Notes under the pieces: model-generated
The model's input: only the letters and a program-made list of their open reading frames with translations
What the model was told of the DNA's origin: nothing
Database searches by the model: none
Shown: positions 41,701 through 49,413 of the stretch, in pieces
How the letters are laid out: every line of letters starts with the position of its first letter
How positions within the stretch are numbered: the first letter of the stretch is position 1
Position numbers and translations under genes: made by a program
Assembly (NCBI RefSeq): GCF_030929595.1
Contig: NZ_JAVFVR010000012.1
Location: 1 to 64,000, forward strand
Direction: 5' to 3'
Source: Flavobacterium sp. LHD-85
Lineage (GTDB): Bacteria; Bacteroidota; Bacteroidia; Flavobacteriales; Flavobacteriaceae
DNA length: 64,000 bases

Positions 41701-42030
41701 TCAAATAAAATTTAACAAAATTCGAACCAAAAAGAGTGCATAGAAAATAACTAAAATAAACAAGAATATTCTAATAAATCTTTTTTTGTATGAAAGCACT
41801 TTATTCATAAAAAGTGCAATTACAGCAGCTATAAAAGCAAAAAGTAAAGGAAAAGAAATTACAATTCCGAACAAAACACTTACAATTAATCCAACACTAT
41901 TAGCTTCACTATAACTACCATTTAAATTATAAGCTCCAGTTTTTTGTGTTTGGAAAATCAATCCAATTATATCTAATATTAACAGGACGACAAATATTGA
42001 GAATAGTTTTTTATTCGAGATATTTTTCAA
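41701..42030 (-). CDS. small membrane protein
   Basis: The 109-residue product has membrane segments at about 9-26, 47-72 and 86-107, with a polar loop containing TQKTGAYNLNGSY between the first two. No motif or family is recognised. It is 52 nt downstream of the amino acid permease gene on the same strand, so it may be transcribed with it, and ends at the terminator 41646. Confidence 0.6.
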   Translation of the reverse strand: MKNISNKKLFSIFVVLLILDIIGLIFQTQKTGAYNLNGSYSEANSVGLIVSVLFGIVISFPLLFAFIAAVIALFMNKVLSYKKRFIRIFLFILVIFYALFLVRILLNFI

Positions 42031-42082
42031 ATGATTTTAATATTAAGTGTAGAAATAAATGTCTAAGTCTTTAAAAAAAACT

Positions 42083-44008
42083 CTAAATAGTATTCAGCTT
42101 ACTGTTTTTTCTACTGTATGTAAAGTAAATCAACAATCCAATAATTAACCAGATGGTGAAATAAATCCAGTTCCAAACACTTAATTCGGCCATCATATAC
42201 AGACAGCAAATTAATCCTAAAAGCGGAATTAACGATAGATTTTTTCTGAATGCCCAAACCGCTAATCCAACTAAAACGAATAAGAAGATCCACATTGGGA
42301 TTTTGTGTTTGAATAAACTAAATCCTGATTCATATTTCGCAGAATCTGCAATTGGAAGACCTTTTACTACCTCAGCATATTTTACTTCGTCTTCTTGATA
42401 TTGTCCTAATAAATGTTCTAAATCTGAGGTTTCGGCAGTTTTATTGTTTACTTCGATACTTTCTAGGTATTTAAAAACCTGTTCTGATTCTGATTTATCT
42501 AAAGAAGTAACAATTGAAGTTGCATCGTAAATCTGTGGATCATTATTAATAAACGCCATTGTCGCTTTATTGTTGAAAGCAAAAGCATAATACAAGCCCG
42601 CAATCATTAATATTGGCATAATGAATTTTGAATTGATATAAGGCGTTTTGAATTTTCCTCTCGGAATTTCAGGTTTATTTTGTAAAACTAAAACTCCTGC
42701 ACAAACTAATACAAAGGCAAATAAAGTTCCGATACTGCATAAATCGGTTACCATTGTAAGGTTTAAGAATAACGCTGGAATTGCTACTACAAATCCTGTT
42801 ACGATTGTAGCGAAAGATGGTGTTTTAAATTTTGGGTGAACCGTAGAAAATTTCTTTGGAAGTAAACCGTCACGGCTCATACTCATCCAGATACGAGGCT
42901 GTCCCATTTGGAAAACCAATAAAACGCTCGCCATTGCCACTACTGCACTAACGGCAATAATTCCTGACATCCATTTTAAGTCTAATTTATCGAATACAAA
43001 TGCAAGAGGATCTCCAACATTTAATTCGTGATATTTTACCATTCCCGTTAAAACCAAGGCGATAGCAATATAAAGAATTGTACAAATAATAATCGCCCAC
43101 ATCATTCCACGTGGTAAATCTCTTTGTGGATTTTTACACTCTTCGGCAGTTGTCGAAATCGCATCAAAACCAATGTAAGCAAAGAAAACGGCAGAAACTC
43201 CTTTTAAAACCCCGCTAACACCATTTGGCGCAAACGGATCCCAATTGGCTGTGTCTACATAGAAAACACCAACTGCAATTACTAAAAGAACCACGCAAAG
43301 TTTTACAACAACCATTAAATTACTTGCGTTTCGAGATTCTTTCATTCCTCTGTAAACCAAAGCCGTAATCAAAATAATAATGAATAAAGCAGGTATATCG
43401 GTCACAAAATGGAAAGATCCTATTGTTGGTGCTGTTGTCCAAGCCGTATGCGCTTGTTGTAAAGCAACACTTAAGTTTTCGAATGATTTTCCGCCTCTCA
43501 TTAAGGCCTCAGCATCTTTAAATCCGTTTGAAGCAGTTAAGTAATCCATCTGAATCCATTGCGGCAAATGAATTCCGCCACTCTGGAGAAGTCCCGTAAA
43601 ATAGTCACTCCACGATATGGCTACAGTTATATTTCCAACGGCATATTCCATGATTAAAGCCCAACCAATTATCCAGGCAATTAATTCTCCAAAAGCTACA
43701 TACGAATACGTGTAAGCACTTCCAGAAACTGGAACCATAGAAGCAAATTCAGCGTAAGCAAAAGCAGCAAAACTACACGCCAAAGCTGTAAACAAGAATA
43801 AGAAAATTACAGCTGGACCACCATCTGCACTGGCTTTTCCGATGGTACTAAAAATTCCCGCTCCAACAATAGCCGCTATTCCAAAAGCCGTTAAATCCCT
43901 AGTTGTCAAATGTTTTCCCAAGGCATTATGACCATCTGTTTCGTTCTGTGCAACCTGCTTCAGAATATCCTGTACTGTTTTCTTTCGGAATAAACTTGAA
44001 AATGCCAT
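42083..44008 (-). CDS. APC-family amino acid permease with a large extra loop
   Basis: The 641-residue transporter belongs to the cationic-amino-acid-like APC group: GIAAIVGAGIFSTIGKA in the first helix, FAAFAYAEFASMVPVSGSAYTY, and FFAYIGFDAISTTAEECKNPQRDLP. About 13-14 helices are seen. It also carries a long polar segment between late helices (about residues 510-580: SLDKSESEQVF, VNNKTAETSDLEHLLGQYQ) that the core family lacks. It imports or exchanges amino acids; the substrate is unknown. Confidence 0.88.
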   Translation of the reverse strand: MAFSSLFRKKTVQDILKQVAQNETDGHNALGKHLTTRDLTAFGIAAIVGAGIFSTIGKASADGGPAVIFLFLFTALACSFAAFAYAEFASMVPVSGSAYTYSYVAFGELIAWIIGWALIMEYAVGNITVAISWSDYFTGLLQSGGIHLPQWIQMDYLTASNGFKDAEALMRGGKSFENLSVALQQAHTAWTTAPTIGSFHFVTDIPALFIIILITALVYRGMKESRNASNLMVVVKLCVVLLVIAVGVFYVDTANWDPFAPNGVSGVLKGVSAVFFAYIGFDAISTTAEECKNPQRDLPRGMMWAIIICTILYIAIALVLTGMVKYHELNVGDPLAFVFDKLDLKWMSGIIAVSAVVAMASVLLVFQMGQPRIWMSMSRDGLLPKKFSTVHPKFKTPSFATIVTGFVVAIPALFLNLTMVTDLCSIGTLFAFVLVCAGVLVLQNKPEIPRGKFKTPYINSKFIMPILMIAGLYYAFAFNNKATMAFINNDPQIYDATSIVTSLDKSESEQVFKYLESIEVNNKTAETSDLEHLLGQYQEDEVKYAEVVKGLPIADSAKYESGFSLFKHKIPMWIFLFVLVGLAVWAFRKNLSLIPLLGLICCLYMMAELSVWNWIYFTIWLIIGLLIYFTYSRKNSKLNTI

Positions 44009-44487
44009 ATAATGTTTTGCTGTTATAAATTAATTTAATTCAGTTCTTTTTGTTTTATTTTGCAAATAATGCAAAAATTATCTTGATTTCAAATATATAA
44101 AACGATTTTGTTTTTACAGGTGTTTTTTTTCTGCCACGAAGACACTAAGTCGCAAAGTTTTTTTTCCGCCACGACTCGAGCGATAACGAACTGGCGACGC
44201 AATTCACGAATTTTCTCGAATTATTTTTTTTGCCACTCCTGATAGCTATCGGGATAAAAGATTAGCCCAGATTCTTTAAAATATTTATTTCATGCAGATT
44301 TTACAGATTAGAGCAGATCTAATTAGATTTCTCTTAAAAATAATCTTTACACATCTGCTTAAATCTGTAAAATCTGCGTGAAATAAAATCATTCCAATCT
44401 TAATAATCTTTGGCCAAACTTAAAATAAAAAATCAGTATTAATCCGCGTTTTCACGAAGTGAATCCGTTTCATCAGCGTGCCGTTTC
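44009..44487. repeat. 479-bp intergenic region made of palindromic repeats
   Basis: No gene is seen. It contains CCACGAAGACACTAAGTCGCAAAG at about 44132, CCACGACTCGAGCG at 44170, and an imperfect inverted repeat with arms at about 44284-44319 and 44352-44388. The left arm includes TTTATTTCATGCAGATTTTA and GAGCAGATCT; the right arm includes ATCTGCTTAAATCTG and GCGTGAAATAAA. Words overlap with the repeats at 37131 and 32756. Confidence 0.6.
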
Positions 44488-47394
44488 TCAACGCAAACAG
44501 TTTCTCAAAATACTAACTGGGTGTTGCGCCTCGCGTTTTGTTCCGTCATAAATTTGATGGCGACAGCTCGTTCCTGCGGCGGCGATTTTTACGTTTTCAG
44601 CCGTGTTTCGCACTTTTGGGAAAAGCGTATCCTCCCCCATTTGCATACTCACTTGATAATGTTCTTTTTCATAACCAAAAGACCCCGCCATTCCGCAACA
44701 GCCAGAATTGTAAATCGTAACTGTATTATTTTTAGGAAGATTTAGCATTGCAAAAGTCGCTTCAACAGAGCTTAAAGATTTCTGATGACAATGTCCGTGG
44801 ATTTTAATTTCTTTAGTTTCTTCCGAAAATGAATCTGAAGTTATTTTTCCGTCTATGATTTCTTTTTTGAAGAATTCTTCAATTGTAAAAGCATTTCTGG
44901 ATAATTTCTCCGCAGCTTCTTTATCATCGGCCAAACGAAGATATTCATCTCTAAAAGTCAAAATCGCCGAAGGTTCAATTCCTATTAAAGGTGCATTTCC
45001 TAAAACCAAATCTTTAAAAACACTGACATTATGATTGGCAATTTTCTTCGCTTCTTCCAAAAATCCTTTTGAAAGATAGGTTCTTCCACTTTCTTCATGA
45101 TCCACAACCAAAACCTGATAGCCTAATTTCGTCAATAATTCAAAAGCATCGATTCCGATATTTACATCATAATAATTCGTGAATTCATCGACAAACAAAT
45201 ACAATCTTCCGTTTGGAAAATCTGATGTTGCAGGTTTATGATTTTGATACCATTTTCTAAAAGTCTTTTTCGCTAATAAGGGAACTTGTCTTTCTGGCGC
45301 AATTCCCATTGTTTTTTTCACCAAAGACTGATTCGAAATAAAATTCGTAATCGCAGGGAATTTGCTTCCCATTTTATTCAATTTGGCGTTGTTGGCAAAA
45401 ATCTTATTTCTAGTCGAAAATCCGTTTGCTTTTTGATATTGGTATAAAAATTCTGCTTTAAGAGTTGCAACGTCAACATTACTCGGACATTCGCTTGCGC
45501 ACGCTTTACAGCTTACGCACAACTCAAAAACTTCGTATAATTCTTTCTGGTCAAATTTATTCTCTTTTTCAGAATACGTTAAATATTCTCGTAAAGCATT
45601 CGCTCTCGCACGAGTTGTTTCTTTCTCGTTTCTAGTAGCACGATAACTTGGACACATCGCTCCGCCTGCCGATGGCATTTTTCGGCAATCGCCTGAACCG
45701 TTGCATTTTTCAGCTGCACGCAAAATTCCCAAACTATCTGAAAAATCTTGAAACGTTTTAATATCTGGTTCAACTCTTCCTGAAACTACACGATGATTCT
45801 CGTCCATTTTCAAGGCATTGACAATCTTCCCGATATTTAAAACCGAATTCGGATCAAATGCTAATTTGATTCTTTTCAGCAACTCGTAATTTTTATCACC
45901 AATCATAAACGGAATAAACTCTCCGCGCACAATTCCGTCTCCGTGTTCACCACTTAGCGAACCTCTATATTTTTTTACCAAATGCGCTACTTCGGTCGCA
46001 ATGGTTCTAAATAATTTTAGATCTTCCGTTTTCTTCAAATTCAAAACCGGACGTAAATGCAGTTCTCCTGCACCCGCATGCGCATAATAAATCGCCTCTT
46101 GTCCGTGACGTAACATCATTGCCGAAAACTCTGCAATATACGCTGGCAAATCGCTTAATTCTACCGCTGTATCTTCAATAGAATCTGCTGCTTTGTCGTC
46201 GCCTACAATACTTCCTAAAAGTCCGAGACCAGCTTTTCTAAGTTCGTTGGCTTTATCAATATCAGCTCCAAATAACTTAACGCTAGCATATCCAAAATTG
46301 TGTTTCTCTAAATCGGCAATTAAAGCGTTTGCTTGATTTTCGGCATCTTCAAGATTATGTGAAGCCACTTCAAAAAGCATAATCGCTTTTGGTTCCCCAA
46401 CCAAAAAGAAACGGTTTTTAATATGTTCACGATTCGTTTTCGTACAATCCAAAATCGTATCGTCAATCATTTCGCACGTATACAAATGATGTTTCATCGC
46501 CACGACAACAGATTCTAACGATTCCTGAATCGTGTGATAATGCGCTACCACCATAATACTGTGAGGTGGTGGTAAATCATCGACTTTTAAAGTGATTTCG
46601 GTTGTAAAAGCTAAGGTTCCTTCGCTTCCGCAAAGCAGTTTTCCAAGATTTATAGTTGGTTCAGTTCCGCCAAATAATTCAGATTTTAGCAAAATATCAA
46701 CCGCGTAACCTGTATTTCGTCTGTGAATTTCTGGTTTTGGAAATTCCTTTATAATTTCTTCCTGATTTTCTTTTACCGAAAGTTCGTCGTAAACGCTTTT
46801 GTAGATTTTATTTTCTAAAGAATCGCCTTTGGTTTTCTCTATAAATTCTGCTGATGTCAATTCGCCAAAAGCCACTTCAGTTCCGTCACTCAAAATCGCT
46901 TTTACCTCAGCAATTTTATCGCGCGTAACACCATAACGAATCGAAGTGGTTCCGGAGGAGTTATTTCCCACCATTCCGCCAATCATGGCGCGGTTTGAAG
47001 TTGATGTAATTGGAGCAAAAAATACGCCGTGAGGTTTTAAAAATAAATTCAATTCATCGCGAATTACTCCTGGCTGAACTGTAACCGTTTTTTTCTCTGC
47101 GTTATAACCTAATATTTTGGTAAAATGCTTCGAAACATCAACTACAAGTCCGTCGCCAACGGCTTGCCCTGCAAGTGAAGTTCCAGCCGTTCTTGGCGTA
47201 ATAGAAATATTATATTCTGCTGCAAAGCGAATTAACTTGCTAATATCCGCCGTAGATTTAGGCAAAGCCACCGCATTTGGCCGAATCCGATACACCGATG
47301 CATCTGTCGAATAAAGTGTTTTATGAAGATCATCGTATAAAAGTGTGCCTTCGAGTTCGCTGGCTAATTGCTCTAAATCCTTAAGTAGTAACAT
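44488..47394 (-). CDS. FAD-linked oxidase with Fe-S and CCG domains, D-lactate dehydrogenase-like
   Basis: The 968-residue fusion has an N-terminal FAD-binding_4 domain (about 15-240; PRTAGTSLAGQAVG, GNNSSGTTSIRYG) and a GlcD-type C-terminal domain to about 540. A 4Fe-4S pair follows (CNGSGDC...CPSYRATR and CVSCKACASECP, residues 580-660), then a CCG domain (HGHCHQKS, SGCCGMAGSFG, GTSCRHQI; residues 870-950). This layout is a membrane-associated D-lactate or 2-hydroxyacid dehydrogenase passing electrons to quinone. I chose ATG 47394; a GTG at 47415 is possible. Confidence 0.88.
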   Translation of the reverse strand: MLLLKDLEQLASELEGTLLYDDLHKTLYSTDASVYRIRPNAVALPKSTADISKLIRFAAEYNISITPRTAGTSLAGQAVGDGLVVDVSKHFTKILGYNAEKKTVTVQPGVIRDELNLFLKPHGVFFAPITSTSNRAMIGGMVGNNSSGTTSIRYGVTRDKIAEVKAILSDGTEVAFGELTSAEFIEKTKGDSLENKIYKSVYDELSVKENQEEIIKEFPKPEIHRRNTGYAVDILLKSELFGGTEPTINLGKLLCGSEGTLAFTTEITLKVDDLPPPHSIMVVAHYHTIQESLESVVVAMKHHLYTCEMIDDTILDCTKTNREHIKNRFFLVGEPKAIMLFEVASHNLEDAENQANALIADLEKHNFGYASVKLFGADIDKANELRKAGLGLLGSIVGDDKAADSIEDTAVELSDLPAYIAEFSAMMLRHGQEAIYYAHAGAGELHLRPVLNLKKTEDLKLFRTIATEVAHLVKKYRGSLSGEHGDGIVRGEFIPFMIGDKNYELLKRIKLAFDPNSVLNIGKIVNALKMDENHRVVSGRVEPDIKTFQDFSDSLGILRAAEKCNGSGDCRKMPSAGGAMCPSYRATRNEKETTRARANALREYLTYSEKENKFDQKELYEVFELCVSCKACASECPSNVDVATLKAEFLYQYQKANGFSTRNKIFANNAKLNKMGSKFPAITNFISNQSLVKKTMGIAPERQVPLLAKKTFRKWYQNHKPATSDFPNGRLYLFVDEFTNYYDVNIGIDAFELLTKLGYQVLVVDHEESGRTYLSKGFLEEAKKIANHNVSVFKDLVLGNAPLIGIEPSAILTFRDEYLRLADDKEAAEKLSRNAFTIEEFFKKEIIDGKITSDSFSEETKEIKIHGHCHQKSLSSVEATFAMLNLPKNNTVTIYNSGCCGMAGSFGYEKEHYQVSMQMGEDTLFPKVRNTAENVKIAAAGTSCRHQIYDGTKREAQHPVSILRNCLR

Positions 47395-47639
47395 TTTTTC
47401 TGAATATGATTTCACAAAAATACTTATTTTTTTTAGGTTCTGTGGTTCTAAGATGCTAAGGTTCTAAGGTTTTTTTGTCATTGTTTTTGGAGTTGGAATT
47501 TTCGATTTACATTCAATTGACACTAGTAACGATAGCGCGGATTTGTGTCGAAATAGATATTCAAAGATTTAGAATGTCAAAGTTTTTTTTACTTATTTAT
47601 TTTATTCGTAATATTATCTTCAAATTCAAAAACATCTAA

Positions 47640-48521
47640 ATGGGAGATCATTTTTTCGACATTCAAACAGACAAATTATTCAAAAGAATTTCTTTTTTTA
47701 TTTTGTTTGGAATTCTACTAAACCTGCTCTTATTTTTTGGAACCTCTTATCTTGAGAACAAAATAACAAATAGGTCATTTATTAATTCATATGTAATTTA
47801 TTGCGTTTTTTTAGGCATTTTTCATTGTTGTTTTTATAGAAAATTCATTCGCAATTTTCTAGCTATGACTATTATATTCTTTTTCATAGGATTAGCATTT
47901 TGTCTCTTTTATTTCGCATTGCTCATATTCAGTTTCGGAATTGAGGTCTTTGCTTTTCTTGCAGTTTTACTTATCTATCTATCCATTCAGCTAATCACTT
48001 TAAGACTATGCTTTAATCTAAAACCTACTGCTAGCATAAGTTTTATAACCATTTTAATTTTCATCGCAGGTTTTAGCATAACCTATATAAAAAAAGACTA
48101 TGACCTTTATTATTATGGATTTTCATTTATCTGTTCTGTCTGGTGTCTAAATATTATCTTATCGGCATTACTTTTCTCTGATTTTGTATTTGACAAAAAA
48201 CAAGAAAATGCATCAAAAGATCGTTCTAATACAGGAGAAATAAATGTAGAAAACTTCAAGGATTACTTAAAAAATATATTTGGCTCACAAATAACCTTTT
48301 ACGAAGCCTTCAACGAATTTCAGATTTATGAAATTGATTGTTTTCCAGAAAATTTCGAACATAAATTAGCAATCGAATTTTCAAATGAAAACATCAAATT
48401 TGCAACCGTTACAAAAGAACCCAGTGTTGATTTTTCTTTGTATGATTATGTAATCGAAACCAACAAAGAAGCTGAAGACTTTATACAACATATTTTAAAA
48501 TTTGGCTGGCCAATCAAATAA
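47640..48521 (+). CDS. integral membrane protein with a cytoplasmic tail domain
   Basis: The 293-residue protein has about six membrane segments in residues 15-190 (FFILFGILLNLLLFF, YVIYCVFLGIFHCCFY, IIFFFIGLAFCLFYFALLIF, and others). A soluble domain of about 90 residues follows (residues 200-290, acidic, with alternating strands). No known motif is seen. It begins the accessory patch at 47.6-52.9 kb, is monocistronic, and is followed by a family 3 repeat. Confidence 0.6.
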   Translation: MGDHFFDIQTDKLFKRISFFILFGILLNLLLFFGTSYLENKITNRSFINSYVIYCVFLGIFHCCFYRKFIRNFLAMTIIFFFIGLAFCLFYFALLIFSFGIEVFAFLAVLLIYLSIQLITLRLCFNLKPTASISFITILIFIAGFSITYIKKDYDLYYYGFSFICSVWCLNIILSALLFSDFVFDKKQENASKDRSNTGEINVENFKDYLKNIFGSQITFYEAFNEFQIYEIDCFPENFEHKLAIEFSNENIKFATVTKEPSVDFSLYDYVIETNKEAEDFIQHILKFGWPIK

Positions 48522-48532
48522 GATATTTTTCA

Positions 48533-48625
48533 GAAGCTATTCCTGCTGTCCGCTATATCTTTTGTGGTGAACCCCACCACAAAAGGATGCCGCTTCCATC
48601 AGGGCTAGGGCACTTGGTTTCATAA
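48533..48625. repeat. family 3 repeat, reverse orientation
   Basis: The segment contains CCTGCTGTCCGCTATATC, an internal hairpin TTTTGTGGTGAACCCCACCACAAAA, and GATGCCGCTTCCATCAGGGC. The last block is the reverse complement of the left end of the repeat at 5299. It separates the membrane protein from the 143-residue gene. Confidence 0.75.
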
Positions 48626-48634
48626 GAATGTTTA

Positions 48635-49066
48635 TTAAAGAAAAAACGATTCCTGAACAACTCTATAACATTTAAAAACACATCCAAAAGCTTTTCCTTC
48701 AATTCTTTCGAAAATCAACCATTCTAAAATTCCTTTATTTATAAGTTTATAAAGTTCATACTCGATATAATCTTCGCTATAATTTAGTTTCTGATATTCT
48801 GGATGAGTTCTAATAAACTCTGAGAATTTCCATTGCGAAAAATTAATTTCGTTTATTGTGATATCATATTCATAAATAACTCCGTCTTTCTTAGCTGTAC
48901 AACCACTTCCGTGAAACCAATATTCAATTCCATTAATTGTTCCTTTTCTTTCAAAAAAGTCACTAGAAAATGAACATGGATTTATTTCTTGTTTGTATTT
49001 ATCTTTTAATAAAGCTTCAAAGCTTCTGATAAATGTGATGTAGTCGGTTAAGATTTTTTCGATCAT
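48635..49066 (-). CDS. 143-residue unknown protein, possibly DUF6896-like
   Basis: The cytoplasmic protein has the segment INGIEYWFHGSGCTAKKDGVIYEYD near residues 43-68. From memory it resembles an uncharacterised family found near secreted toxins as an immunity-type protein, but I cannot confirm this. The rest is helical and aromatic-rich, with no signal peptide. It lies between a palindromic repeat and a long inverted repeat, in an accessory patch. Confidence in any function is low. Confidence 0.5.
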   Translation of the reverse strand: MIEKILTDYITFIRSFEALLKDKYKQEINPCSFSSDFFERKGTINGIEYWFHGSGCTAKKDGVIYEYDITINEINFSQWKFSEFIRTHPEYQKLNYSEDYIEYELYKLINKGILEWLIFERIEGKAFGCVFKCYRVVQESFFL

Positions 49067-49395
49067 AATTTGTAGTCAAATCTAAATCTAAAAATGTTAT
49101 TTCCCAAAGAGATTCCCCAATCTTGTCATTTCGACCGAAGGGAGAAATCACACTAGAAATTCCGCAAACATAATCGACAATCTTTGTGGTTACGAGTGCG
49201 ATTTCTCCCTTCGGTCGAAATGACAAACCGACTGGAAATCTTACTCTCGCTTTATGTGTTTTAAGCGAATATAAAACATTTCAAAGCGAAATCACCAAAT
49301 TAAGAGACAGCTTTTAGTAGCTCAATGAAGTGGCTGAGACTTTGAATCCTTATTTGGAGGTGGTGTGAGATTTTTAAATGAAAAAACCTCGATTT
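49067..49395. repeat. 329-bp intergenic segment with a perfect 27-bp inverted repeat
   Basis: The arms at 49123-49149 and 49200-49226 are perfect reverse complements (key words TTTCGACCGAAGGGAGAAAT and its complement) around a 50-nt spacer. A relative of the left half, GAGGAACGAAGAATCTCACTAG, appears at about 121-142. No gene is seen. A terminator of the KAP gene lies at the right edge (49383-49410). Confidence 0.85.
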
Positions 49396-49413
49396 TTAAG
49401 TCGAGGTTTTATT
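49383..49413 (-). terminator. intrinsic terminator of the KAP NTPase gene
   Basis: AAAACCTCGA and TCGAGGTTTT form a stem around an 8-nt loop, with a U-run on the minus strand. Confidence 0.75.
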
